From an uncultured Eubacteriales bacterium (lineage in GTDB: Bacteria; Bacillota; Clostridia; Oscillospirales; Oscillospiraceae), in assembly GCA_900549705.1 (NCBI GenBank), contig URPI01000008.1, forward strand, positions 1-27,835: a stretch of DNA of 27,835 nucleotides, read 5' to 3'. Under the pieces are notes generated by a model that saw nothing but the letters and a program-made list of their open reading frames with translations, was not told the DNA's origin and made no database searches. Shown piece by piece: positions 13,489-20,650 of this stretch (its first letter is position 1; each line of letters begins with the position of its first letter). Made by a program: the position numbers and the translations under genes.

Positions 13489-15030
13489 TTACTTTGCGTA
13501 TTCCACAGCCTTGGTTTCCCGAATCACATTGACCTTAATCTGACCGGGGTATTCCAGCTCGGCTTCGATCTTCTTTGCCACATCCCGTGCCAGCAGAATC
13601 ATGTTGTCCTCGCTGACCTCCTCGGGCTTGACCATAATCCGCACCTCACGGCCGGCCTGGATGGCGTATGCCTTCTCCACGCCGGGATAGGAGCCGGTCA
13701 GCTCCTCCAGCTTCTGCAAGCGGCGGATGTAGTTCTCCACGTTCTCGCGGCGTGCGCCGGGACGAGCGGCAGAGATGGCATCGGCGGCCTGCACCAGCAC
13801 GGCAATCACGGTCTTAGGCTCCACGTCGCCGTGGTGCGCCTCAATGGCGTTGACAATCACCGGGTTCTCCTTGAACTTCCGTGCCAGGTCAGCACCCAGC
13901 TGCACATGGCTTCCCTCAACCTCATGGTCGATGGACTTGCCCAGGTCATGCAGCAAGCCTGCCCGCTTTGCCATTGCCACATCTACGCCCAGCTCTGCGG
14001 CCATCAGGCCGGCAATGTGGGCAACCTCAATGGAGTGGTTCAGCACATTCTGACCATAGGAGGTACGGTACTTCTGGCGACCCAGAATCTTGATGAGTTC
14101 AGGATTCAGGTTATGAACGCCGGTCTCGTAGCAGGCGCGCTCGCCCTCCTCGCGGATGGTGCGGTCAACCTCTTTGCGAGCCTTTTCCACCATGTCCTCA
14201 ATGCGGGTGGGATGAATACGGCCATCCACAATCAGCTTTTCCAGAGCCAACCGGGCAACCTCCCGGCGCACCGGGTCAAAGGAGCTGACGGTAATGGCTT
14301 CGGGGGTATCGTCGATGATAAGGTCAACACCGGTAATGGTTTCCAGGGTGCGGATGTTGCGGCCTTCCCGACCGATGATTCTGCCCTTCATCTCATCGTT
14401 GGGCAGCGTGACCACAGAAACGGTGGTCTCGGCGGCGTGGTCGGCGGCACAGCGCTGGATGGCAGTTGCGATGATTTCCCGGCCTTTTTCTTCGGCCTCG
14501 TCCTTGAGCTGCTGCTCGATTTCCTTAATCTTCTGGGCAGCGTCATGGCGCACGTCCTGCTCGATGGAGTCCAGCAAAAACTGCTTCGCCTGCTCTTGGG
14601 TCAGGCCGGAGATTTTCTCCAGGGTTTCCATCTGCTGGTCGCGGATTTCGTCGGCCTGTGCCTGGGTCTGCTGAACGTTTGCCAGACGGCGGTTCAGCTC
14701 ATCCTCTTTGCGTTCAAAGGCTTCGGTTTTCTTGTCCAGGGTAGATTCCTTCTGTTCCAGACGGCGCTCCTGCTTGGTCAGCTCCGCCCGGCGCTCTTTG
14801 ACTTCCTTGTCGTGTTCTGCTCGAGATTTATGAATTTCATCCTTAGCTTCCAGCAGCATTTCCTTCTTCCGGTTTTCACCGGTGCGGATGGCCTCGTTGA
14901 CAAGCCGTGTTGCCTCCTCCTCAGCGGAGCCGATGGCACGCTCGGCAACCCGCTTGCGGTACAGCACACCGCCGCCAAAGCCCGCAGCAATGCCCAGGAT
15001 GGTTGTAATGATACCAATAATCCAACCCAT
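13489..15030 (-). CDS. rny: Ribonuclease Y
   Basis: Membrane-anchored endoribonuclease that initiates mRNA decay in Firmicutes. 513 residues. An N-terminal transmembrane helix (WIIGIITTILGIAAGFGGGV) is followed by a long charged coiled coil to about residue 190, a KH domain (LPNDEMKGRIIGREGRNIRT), and an HD domain (LNHSIEVAHIAGLMAAELGV, then AGLLHDLGKSID) whose His-Asp pair binds metal. A C-terminal region completes the usual size of about 520. I chose ATG 15030 because the protein then begins MGWIIG as in relatives. The GGAGG site is 15 bases upstream, rather far. Upstream codons in frame read as ordinary leader and lack a start with a site. It is monocistronic, with its own promoter and terminator. 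Confidence 0.96.
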   Translation of the reverse strand: MGWIIGIITTILGIAAGFGGGVLYRKRVAERAIGSAEEEATRLVNEAIRTGENRKKEMLLEAKDEIHKSRAEHDKEVKERRAELTKQERRLEQKESTLDKKTEAFERKEDELNRRLANVQQTQAQADEIRDQQMETLEKISGLTQEQAKQFLLDSIEQDVRHDAAQKIKEIEQQLKDEAEEKGREIIATAIQRCAADHAAETTVSVVTLPNDEMKGRIIGREGRNIRTLETITGVDLIIDDTPEAITVSSFDPVRREVARLALEKLIVDGRIHPTRIEDMVEKARKEVDRTIREEGERACYETGVHNLNPELIKILGRQKYRTSYGQNVLNHSIEVAHIAGLMAAELGVDVAMAKRAGLLHDLGKSIDHEVEGSHVQLGADLARKFKENPVIVNAIEAHHGDVEPKTVIAVLVQAADAISAARPGARRENVENYIRRLQKLEELTGSYPGVEKAYAIQAGREVRIMVKPEEVSEDNMILLARDVAKKIEAELEYPGQIKVNVIRETKAVEYAK

Positions 15031-15246
15031 AATTCTTGCAGCACACCTCCTTCCTAAAAATTGCGACCGGGGGTGTGCGTTTGTCCCCATGTGAAATTGT
15101 TGAGAAAAGCCCAAAATTGGGAGAAATCATAACAAAAACGCCATGCGGCGATAAACGCAGATGCCCGGCCAAAATGACGGTAATGTAAAATGAAATATGT
15201 CCTGTCCGAAATTGGCAGTCCCGGGGACATACACCACACCACGGTT

Positions 15247-15275
15247 ATTTTACTTGCAACGGGGCACATTGTCAA
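15247..15275 (-). promoter_or_regulatory. Promoter of rny
   Basis: On the minus strand TTGACA (15270-15275), 17 bp, TAAAAT (15247-15252). It gives a leader of about 210 nt before rny. I see no known riboswitch in it. Confidence 0.8.
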
Positions 15276-15315
15276 GGACTTTTTCATCATATTTGACAAA
15301 CAAGCAGGACGCTAG

Positions 15316-15344
15316 TTGACAAAAATTTTTGAAAATGATAGAAT
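15316..15344 (+). promoter_or_regulatory. Promoter of the four-helix-bundle gene
   Basis: TTGACA (15316-15321), 17 bp, TAGAAT (15339-15344). The predicted start site is at the beginning of the repeat head, so the whole element and possibly the downstream tRNA could be transcribed from here. Confidence 0.8.
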
Positions 15345-15354
15345 GGAAACGTTT

Positions 15355-15396
15355 CAATTGAAAGTTGAAAATGGAAAGTGGAAAGTTAGGGCGGAG
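15355..15396. repeat. Repeat head, copy A
   Basis: CAATTGAAAGTTGAAAATGG followed by AAAGTGGAAAGTTAGGGCGGAG. The same block heads the two shrunken copies at 15739 and 15873. An inverted relative at 16001-16031 can pair with it. Confidence 0.85.
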
Positions 15397-15398
15397 AG

Positions 15399-15734
15399 AT
15401 GGTATCTGAAAAGGCATTTTGTTTTGCGGTACGGATTGTAAAGCTGTGCCAGCATTTGCAAAATGCGAAACATGAATATGTCCTTTCCAAGCAGCTGCTG
15501 CGGAGCGGAACCAGTATTGGCGCTAATATCAGCGAAGCGCAGCAGGGCCAAAGCAGGGCGGACTTCGTGTCGAAAATGTCCATTGCATTGAAAGAAACGT
15601 CCGAAACAAAGTATTGGCTTCGGCTGCTCCATGCGACAGACTATCTCACGGAAATAGAATACCTCTCTATCAGCAGTGACTGCACCGAGATTGAAAAAAT
15701 GCTGACAAGCATTATTCGGTCTGCAAAGCAGTAG
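15399..15734 (+). CDS. Four-helix-bundle protein (23S rRNA intervening-sequence family)
   Basis: 111 residues, the usual size. Family hallmarks: the N-terminal helix FCFAVRIVKLCQHLQ, then LSKQLLRSGTSIGANISEAQ, QGQSRADFVSKMSIALKETS and ETKYWLRLL, with a last helix ending TSIIRSAKQ. These basic pentameric helical bundles were first found encoded in insertions inside bacterial 23S rRNA genes; related Avd proteins assist diversity-generating retroelements. The function is unsettled. There is no rRNA and no reverse transcriptase nearby. The ribosome site GGGCGGAG lies inside the repeat head. The gene is followed by two internally deleted copies of itself and then a tRNA gene, which suggests a repeat-borne selfish or structural RNA element. 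Confidence 0.88.
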   Translation: MVSEKAFCFAVRIVKLCQHLQNAKHEYVLSKQLLRSGTSIGANISEAQQGQSRADFVSKMSIALKETSETKYWLRLLHATDYLTEIEYLSISSDCTEIEKMLTSIIRSAKQ

Positions 15735-15738
15735 CTTA

Positions 15739-16006
15739 CAATTGAAAGTTGAAAATGGAAAGTGGAAAGTTGGGGCGGAGCGCCCTTCGCATTGAAAGAA
15801 ACGGCTGAAACAAAGTATTGGCTATCCCCAAAATGCTGACAAGCATCGTTCGGTCTGCGAAGCAGTAGTTTCCAATTGAAAGTTGAAAATGGAAAGTGGA
15901 AAGTTGGGGCGGAGCGCCCTTCGCATTGAAAGAAACGGCTGAAACAAAGTATTGGCTATCCCCAAAATGCTGACAAGCATCGTTCGGTCTGCAAAGCAGT
16001 AACTTT
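15739..16006 (+). repeat. Two tandem 134-bp miniature copies of the four-helix-bundle gene
   Basis: Units at 15739-15872 and 15873-16006 are nearly identical. Each has the repeat head, then CGCCCTTCG, then two fragments of the neighbouring gene joined together: the part encoding ALKETxETKYWL and the part encoding KMLTSIVRSAKQ with its stop. The first 60 codons and about 25 central codons are missing. The remaining frame is still open and ends at the same stop. This is decay by internal deletion followed by tandem duplication, as in MITE formation from a parent element. Confidence 0.85.
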
Positions 16007-16033
16007 CAATTTTCAACTTTCCATTTTCAACTT
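16001..16033. repeat. Inverted end of the four-helix-bundle element
   Basis: AACTTTCAATTTTCAACTTT then CCATTTTCAACTT is the reverse complement of the repeat head (with one extra short repeat). With the head at 15355 it gives the 15.35-16.03 kb element complementary ends. Confidence 0.75.
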
Positions 16034-16041
16034 CCTCATTT

Positions 16042-16125
16042 GCGGGCATGGTGGAATTGGTAGACTCGGTGGATTTAGGTTCCACTGCCAAAAGCGTGCA
16101 GGTTCGAGTCCTGTTGCCCGCACCA
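16042..16125 (+). tRNA. tRNA-Leu (anticodon UAG)
   Basis: 84 nt with an encoded CCA end. The acceptor stem GCGGGCA pairs with TGCCCGC. The anticodon stem GTGGA/TCCAC encloses the loop TTTAGGT with anticodon TAG, reading CUA and other CUN leucine codons. A long variable arm marks it as a class II tRNA. The T arm has GGTTCGAGTCC. It begins nine bases after the inverted end of the four-helix-bundle element. tRNA genes are favoured insertion sites, but I see no duplicated tRNA tail here. Confidence 0.95.
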
Positions 16126-16256
16126 GAAACGCCCTCTGCGAGGGCTCAGATAAGAGATAATAGATAATAGTGAGTAGATAATAGATATTGCGCATCTTTT
16201 CATGGGCGTTTCTGTACTATTCGTTATTATCTGTTATCTCTTATCTTTTATCTAAC
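16126..16256. repeat. AT-rich imperfect inverted repeat after the tRNA
   Basis: GATAAGAGATAATAGATAATAG (about 16149-16170) faces GTTATTATCTGTTATCTCTTATC (about 16222-16245). A nested pair, AGAAACGCCC (16125-16134) and GGGCGTTTCT (16204-16213), overlaps it. No gene lies here. It resembles the low-complexity ends of the four-helix-bundle element in style but not in sequence. Confidence 0.55.
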
Positions 16257-16294
16257 GGAAACCACGGACAGCATGATGCAGGAGGGAATCAAAA

Positions 16295-17023
16295 ATGGAC
16301 ACCGTAAAAATAAACCATGGGAACAAAAAGATGATTGCTCACCGGGGACTGAGCGGAATCGAGCAGGAAAACACCAATGCTGCCTTTGTGGCCGCCGGAA
16401 ACAGGAGCTACTACGGCATCGAGACGGATGTCCACCGGACTGCGGACGGGCAATATGTCATCATTCACGATGACACAACCGCCCGGGTCACAAACGGCGC
16501 ATGGGATGTAAACGTTGAGCAGGTTCCCTACCGGGACATTCAGGCTATCTTGCTGCCGGACAGGGATGGCAGCTGCACCCGGCAGGATTTGCGGATTCCG
16601 CTGCTGGCGGAGTATGTCCGCATCTGCAAGCGATACGAGAAAGTGTGTGTCCTGGAGCTGAAAAATCCCTTTTTACGGGAAGATATTGAGAATATCATCG
16701 AAATAGTCCGGGGTGAAGAATACCTTTCCAACGTGATTTTCATTGCGTTCAGCCTGGAAAACTGCACCCAGCTGCGGGAGTTGCTTCCCGGCCAGCGGAT
16801 TCAGTGGCTGCTTTCCCAGCCGGTTGATGAGGAAGTCAAGCAGACGCTTTTGCAGCATCACCTGGACATTGACCTTGACTATCGCTATATGAGCAAAGCA
16901 CTGGTGGAGGAGCTGCACGCCGGTCACATAAAAGTGAACTGCTGGACGTGCAATGATTCCGGCACCGCCGGAGAACTGATTGCCATGGGCGTTGATTTTA
17001 TCACAACGAATATTCTGGAATAA
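16295..17023 (+). CDS. Glycerophosphodiester phosphodiesterase
   Basis: Hydrolyses glycerophosphodiesters to sn-glycerol 3-phosphate and an alcohol, recycling phospholipid head groups. 242 residues without a signal peptide or membrane helix, so cytoplasmic. GDPD signatures: the catalytic HRG (IAHRGLSGIEQENTNAAF, residues 14-31), then GIETDVHRTADG and YVIIHDDTTAR, holding the metal-binding Glu-Asp and the second catalytic His. Later strands include VCVLELKN and HIKVNCWTCND, with MGVDFITTNIL at the C-terminus, all typical. GGAGGG lies nine bases before the ATG. It is a single-gene unit with its own terminator and converges on the ABC-F gene. Confidence 0.93.
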   Translation: MDTVKINHGNKKMIAHRGLSGIEQENTNAAFVAAGNRSYYGIETDVHRTADGQYVIIHDDTTARVTNGAWDVNVEQVPYRDIQAILLPDRDGSCTRQDLRIPLLAEYVRICKRYEKVCVLELKNPFLREDIENIIEIVRGEEYLSNVIFIAFSLENCTQLRELLPGQRIQWLLSQPVDEEVKQTLLQHHLDIDLDYRYMSKALVEELHAGHIKVNCWTCNDSGTAGELIAMGVDFITTNILE

Positions 17024-17035
17024 CAAAGCCAATGC

Positions 17036-17081
17036 GGACGGGATAGAGCGGTTTCCCTGCCTCTATCCCGTCCGTCTTTTT
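17036..17081 (+). terminator. Intrinsic terminator of the GDPD gene
   Basis: GGACGGGATAGAG (17036-17048) and CTCTATCCCGTCC (17061-17073) form a perfect 13-bp stem followed by five T residues. It also lies just past the ABC-F stop on the other strand. Confidence 0.9.
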
Positions 17082-18568
17082 CAAAGTTCAATGATTTTCG
17101 TTGCAACGTTCTGGCAGAACGTCTTATCGTGCTCCACAAACAGAAGCGTCGGCTGGAACTGCACCAGCAGCTGCTCAATCTGCATCCGGGAAATCACATC
17201 AATATAGTTCATGGGTTCGTCCCAGATGTGCAGGTGCGCCGGTTCGCAGATGGATTTTGCCAGCAGCACCTTTTTCTTCTGCCCGGCACTCAGACTGGAC
17301 AGATCCCGTTCCATCTGTGCTTTCGGAACATCCAGCTTTGCCAGAATGGCGAGCAGCAGGCTTTTTTCAATGCCGCTTTCCCGGGCAAGCTCAGAAAGGC
17401 TTCCCTGTAGCTGGGAGGCATCCTGGGCGACATAGGAGATTTTCAGGCCGCTGCCCCGCCGGAAATCTCCCGTATAGGGGATATTCTGCCCGCAAATCAG
17501 CTTGAGAATGCTGCTTTTGCCGGAACCGTTGGCTCCCTGCAAGGCAATCCGGTCTCCCTGCTCCACAGTGAAGCTGACAGGGCCGCACACCGGCTCTTTC
17601 CCGTAGGCAATGGACACATCCTTTAGCTCCACCAACCGTTTGGTGTGGTATGGCGTTTGGAAGATTTTCAGGGCGTCGCTGCGCTCGATGTTTTTCAGAA
17701 GCCTGGACTTTTCCGCAATCGCTGCCGTCTGCCGCTGCTCGATGGCCTTTGCCCGTGCCATCGACTTTTTCGCCTTTGCGCCTTGCAGTGGCCGCCACCC
17801 CTTTACATTGTCTACCTCCATTGGCCCACTGCGCAGCTTTCTGCGTTCTGCGGTATCTGACCAACCGGCTTTTTCCCTGGCGGTTTCCTCCAACCGGGAA
17901 ATCTCACACTTCAGCTTTTCGTTTTCTGCCTGCTCAAAGGCATCCTGCCGCTGCTTGTTTTCCATCCAGGTGGAGAAATTTCCCTTGCAGACCTGAATAT
18001 CCGATTTGTTGATAGAGAGAATGTGGTCTACGCAGCCGTCCAGGAATGCTCGGTCGTGGGACACCAGGATGAACCCCTTTTTCGTGCGCAGATACCGGCT
18101 CACCAGCTCCCGTCCCCGGATGTCCAGGTGGTTCGTGGGTTCATCAATCAGCAGAAAGTTGTTCTCCTTGGAAAACAGCACCGCAAGCTGGAGCTTTGTC
18201 TGCTCCCCATTGCTCAGGATGTCATAGGGGCGGTAGAGCACCCCGTCATCCAGATGCAAATTCGCCATTTCCCGCTGAATTTTCCAATATTCATATTCTG
18301 GGTACATGGCTTCCACCGCGTCAATGGCAAGAATGCTTTTGTCCTCCACGGAATACGGGAAGTAGGAAAAGGTAACAGAGGCGGAAATGCTGCCCTGATA
18401 GTCATATTTTCCCAGAAGCAGATTCAAAAAGGTAGTTTTGCCCCGGCCATTCCTGCCGACAAAGCCCAAACGCCAGTTGGTGTCAATCTGAAAGCTGACA
18501 TTCTCAAAAATGTTTTCGTGACTGCCCTCATAGGCAAAGGTTAAATTGGAAACTTGAATCAAAGACAT
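17081..18568 (-). CDS. ABC-F ribosomal protection protein (Lsa-type)
   Basis: 495 residues, two ATPase domains and no membrane segment. Antibiotic-resistance ABC-F proteins enter the ribosomal E site and dislodge drugs from the peptidyl-transferase centre; Lsa types protect against lincosamides, pleuromutilins and streptogramin A. Domain 1: Walker A GRNGRGKTT, signature LSNGEQTKLQL, Walker B LLIDEPTNHLD. A basic helical interdomain linker (about residues 225-305) includes the antibiotic-resistance tip. Domain 2: GANGSGKSS, LSAGQKKKV and HIWDEPMNYID, where the usual TNHLD is altered. I chose ATG 18568 since GGAGG sits six bases upstream. A leader with a short ORF and terminator precedes it. 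Subfamily is by resemblance; the drug range is not provable here. Confidence 0.87.
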   Translation of the reverse strand: MSLIQVSNLTFAYEGSHENIFENVSFQIDTNWRLGFVGRNGRGKTTFLNLLLGKYDYQGSISASVTFSYFPYSVEDKSILAIDAVEAMYPEYEYWKIQREMANLHLDDGVLYRPYDILSNGEQTKLQLAVLFSKENNFLLIDEPTNHLDIRGRELVSRYLRTKKGFILVSHDRAFLDGCVDHILSINKSDIQVCKGNFSTWMENKQRQDAFEQAENEKLKCEISRLEETAREKAGWSDTAERRKLRSGPMEVDNVKGWRPLQGAKAKKSMARAKAIEQRQTAAIAEKSRLLKNIERSDALKIFQTPYHTKRLVELKDVSIAYGKEPVCGPVSFTVEQGDRIALQGANGSGKSSILKLICGQNIPYTGDFRRGSGLKISYVAQDASQLQGSLSELARESGIEKSLLLAILAKLDVPKAQMERDLSSLSAGQKKKVLLAKSICEPAHLHIWDEPMNYIDVISRMQIEQLLVQFQPTLLFVEHDKTFCQNVATKIIEL

Positions 18569-18585
18569 AGCAGCCCTCCAAATAC

Positions 18586-18620
18586 AAAAAATTGGCCGCA
18601 GGAAAGTATCCCGCAGCCAA
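18586..18620 (-). terminator. Leader terminator (attenuator) of the ABC-F gene
   Basis: On the minus strand TTGGCTGCGGGA and TCCTGCGGCCAA form a 12-bp stem (two G-T pairs) followed by six T residues. It lies between the promoter and the gene, with the ribosome binding site directly after it, so it must be bypassed for expression. Confidence 0.85.
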
Positions 18621-18743
18621 CACGACCTGCCACCCCCTGGGCATGGCAAGCACTATGCCAGTTGATTCAGCGCATACCTTCCTGCATCAGGGCGCAACAA
18701 ACACAAGCAGCCGCTTGGCCGCTTCCTTGTATTGCCCCACTTA

Positions 18744-18764
18744 TCAGCAAGAAGTATTGCGCAT
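18744..18764 (-). CDS. Leader peptide MRNTSC of the ABC-F gene
   Basis: Six codons and a TGA stop. The ATG has GGAG eight bases upstream, a normal ribosome binding site, and lies about 28 nt from the predicted transcript start. Between it and the terminator lie about 120 nt able to form alternative stems, for example around TGGCATAGTGC and GCCATGCCC. Ribosome stalling on such short ORFs in the presence of drug releases antitermination in other ABC-F genes such as vmlR. The same role here is inferred from layout. Confidence 0.7.
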   Translation of the reverse strand: MRNTSC

Positions 18765-18798
18765 TCTTTCAACTCCAATCTTGATTTAATCGTTAATA

Positions 18799-18827
18799 AC
18801 TATAACACAGAAAATACACTTCGGCAA
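18799..18827 (-). promoter_or_regulatory. Promoter of the ABC-F transcript
   Basis: On the minus strand TTGCCG (18822-18827), 17 bp, TATAGT (18799-18804). Confidence 0.75.
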
Positions 18828-18860
18828 GGGCTCCTGCAACATATTTTTCGCCAGATTACG

Positions 18861-18889
18861 TTGACAAAATAACAAATCACGGATAAGAT
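18861..18889 (+). promoter_or_regulatory. Promoter of the first GNAT gene
   Basis: TTGACA (18861-18866), 17 bp, TAAGAT (18884-18889), divergent from the ABC-F promoter. Confidence 0.75.
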
Positions 18890-18959
18890 GAAGCCGAACC
18901 TTCATAATCAATTTTTGGCAGATAACCGGAGGCCAGACGAAACGAAAGGGGACACGCAA

Positions 18960-19415
18960 ATGGAAATCAAGGAATACACCCGCGACTGCATCTCGGATGT
19001 GGTGCAGTTTGAACGCGACCTGCGCGCCGAGGAAAACTTCTGGGGCTGGGAGATTGACGAAGCGTACATTGCCGATGTGACGGCCAGCTTCACGAATCCC
19101 GCCTTTGACAATTCCCTGTCCCTGCTTGCCTATCAGAACGGGAAAGTGGTAGGCCGGATTGACTCCACCAAGATATGCAGCCGCTTTGACGGCTCCACCA
19201 AGGCATATTTAGACTGGATTTGCGTCATTAAAAGCTATCGTCACGCAGGCGTTGCCCAAGCGCTGATGGAAGCGCTGCGCCAGAAGTTAAAGGAGCAGGG
19301 CATCGACACCCTCGTTGGCCTGATTGCTGCCAATGAGGAAGCCCAGCGGTTCTACCGCAGCTTGGCCAACGCCCAAATCCGGGACGAGGGAATATGGATT
19401 GATACGAATTTTTGA
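18960..19415 (+). CDS. GNAT-family N-acetyltransferase
   Basis: 151 residues. The acetyl-CoA site is the motif A segment DWICVIKSYRHAGVAQALME, in which RHAGVA matches the R/Q-x-x-G-x-G/A loop. It is followed by LVGLIAANEEAQRFYRSL, the usual GNAT motif B with the Tyr that protonates the leaving thiolate. The N-terminal part (EYTRDCISDVVQFERDL) is the substrate side. I chose ATG 18960 because AAAGGGG precedes it; 24 upstream codons in frame are unsupported. Substrate unknown. It diverges from the ABC-F gene, and drug modification is a possibility but nothing in the sequence shows it. Confidence 0.88.
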   Translation: MEIKEYTRDCISDVVQFERDLRAEENFWGWEIDEAYIADVTASFTNPAFDNSLSLLAYQNGKVVGRIDSTKICSRFDGSTKAYLDWICVIKSYRHAGVAQALMEALRQKLKEQGIDTLVGLIAANEEAQRFYRSLANAQIRDEGIWIDTNF

Positions 19416-19429
19416 TGAAGGCATCCAAA

Positions 19430-19480
19430 ATTTAAGGGTTTCGCCTTCGGCACCCCTGAAAGGGTGTTGCAGAGCGCCAC
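19430..19480. repeat. Truncated intergenic repeat
   Basis: CACCCCTGAAAGGGTGTTGC and AGAGCG resemble the block near 4070-4110 (CACCCCTTGG, GGGTGTTACAGAGCGCAGCG). It separates the GNAT and Fic genes, which converge. Confidence 0.45.
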
Positions 19481-19495
19481 TGAGCCAGTCTCTAT

Positions 19496-20542
19496 TTACC
19501 TCCCGTCTCTCCGAACATACACCGTTGCCCGGCCACTGCCCAGCTTTTCAAGCGCTCCTTCGGCAACCAGCTTTTTCAGGTGACGCTCCACTGTGGATGC
19601 ACTGAGCCCTGGGCAAAGCGCCACAATCTCCTTTTTGGTGAATTTCCCAATCCGACTGTCAATCGCATTTTTCACCGTACCAAGGGAGGTATCACTGATG
19701 ATTTGAATGCGGTCGTCCAAGTCCCGATAGGCGGCAATGATGGTGCTGAGCAGATATTTTACAAACGCGGTGGGGTCATCCCGTTGTTCATGCCAGCCAG
19801 CCTGGGAATCCTCCAGCGCAATATAATAGGCATCCTTATTCTTCGCAATCTTCGCTTCCAAGGAAATATATTTCCCCACCTCGTACCCTGCACGGTACAG
19901 CAGCAGCGTTGTAAGCAGCCTGGACATTCTGCCATTGCCGTCCAGGAAAGGGTGAATGCAGAGAAAGTCGTGGATGAACACCGGGATAATCAGCAGTGCA
20001 TCCACCTTTCCCTCCCCAATGGCGCGATTGTACGCCTCGCAGACTTCGCGCATGGCATCCGGGGTTTCGTAGGGAGCCAGCGGTGTGAACAGCGTAAACC
20101 GGTTTCCTGCGGCATCCGTTGCGCTGATATAATTCTGCACATTCTTAAAGCTGCCGCCAAAGGCCGAATCGGTGTGGCTGAGCAGGATTTTATGAAGCTG
20201 CAAAATGTAGTTTGGTGTCAGGGGAATATAATCGAAATTTTCATGCACAATGTTCAGCGCATCCCGGTAACCGGCAATTTCCCGCTCGTCGCGGTTGCGC
20301 GGGGTTGTCTGCTCCTGCATCAGCTGGTGCAGACGGGTTTCCGTTGTGCGGATGCCCTCAATCGCGTTGGATGCCTCAGTGCTCTGCACCTTGGCAATCT
20401 CCACCAGCCGTTCCAGTTCCTGGGGCTGCTGCCGGATATACACGGACTGCTTCCCCTTGTACTCATGAATCAGCGACAGATAGTTAATGACTTCATTGTC
20501 CCATGTTTTGTTAATAAGGCTTGTATAATCAAAGTGGCGCAT
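19496..20542 (-). CDS. Fic-family protein (class II, with winged-helix C-terminus)
   Basis: Fic enzymes usually transfer AMP from ATP to a Ser, Thr or Tyr of a target protein. 348 residues. The catalytic loop HPFLDGNGRMSR (197-208) is intact. The inhibitory motif (S/T)xxxE(G/N) is present as SNAIEG (58-63), N-terminal to the core, which makes it class II and self-inhibited through Glu62. A winged helix follows (about 298-345; FTKKEIVALCPGLSASTVER, then HLKKLVAEGALEKLGSGRAT), so it probably binds DNA, perhaps its own promoter. The ATG at 20542 has a near-perfect GGGAGGTGA site, and 19 upstream codons in frame cross the promoter and are rejected. No separate antitoxin gene is present. Target unknown. 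Confidence 0.93.
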   Translation of the reverse strand: MRHFDYTSLINKTWDNEVINYLSLIHEYKGKQSVYIRQQPQELERLVEIAKVQSTEASNAIEGIRTTETRLHQLMQEQTTPRNRDEREIAGYRDALNIVHENFDYIPLTPNYILQLHKILLSHTDSAFGGSFKNVQNYISATDAAGNRFTLFTPLAPYETPDAMREVCEAYNRAIGEGKVDALLIIPVFIHDFLCIHPFLDGNGRMSRLLTTLLLYRAGYEVGKYISLEAKIAKNKDAYYIALEDSQAGWHEQRDDPTAFVKYLLSTIIAAYRDLDDRIQIISDTSLGTVKNAIDSRIGKFTKKEIVALCPGLSASTVERHLKKLVAEGALEKLGSGRATVYVRRDGR

Positions 20543-20560
20543 CTCGTCACCTCCCAAAGG

Positions 20561-20599
20561 TTTCTCGTTAAGTTTACCTATTTTGACGAGAAAAATCAA
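20561..20599 (-). promoter_or_regulatory. Promoter of the Fic gene with overlapping palindrome
   Basis: On the minus strand TTGATT (20594-20599), 17 bp, TAAACT (20571-20576). TTTCTCGT (20561-20568) and ACGAGAAA (20586-20593) form an inverted repeat that spans the -10 box and fills the upstream spacer, a natural operator position for a winged-helix autoregulator. Confidence 0.65.
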
Positions 20600-20650
20600 G
20601 GGTGACGGGAATTGTTCACGACCATAATTTTTAGAAGGAAGTGTTACCCT

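Noticed and set aside
13375..15057. 560-codon plus-strand frame opposite rny
   Set aside because: Antisense shadow of RNase Y.
15031..15246. Riboswitch in the long rny leader
   Set aside because: No known aptamer motif or terminator/anti-terminator pair could be seen.
15739..16006. Tandem repeats as a CRISPR array
   Set aside because: Only two 134-bp units without unique spacers; they are gene fragments.
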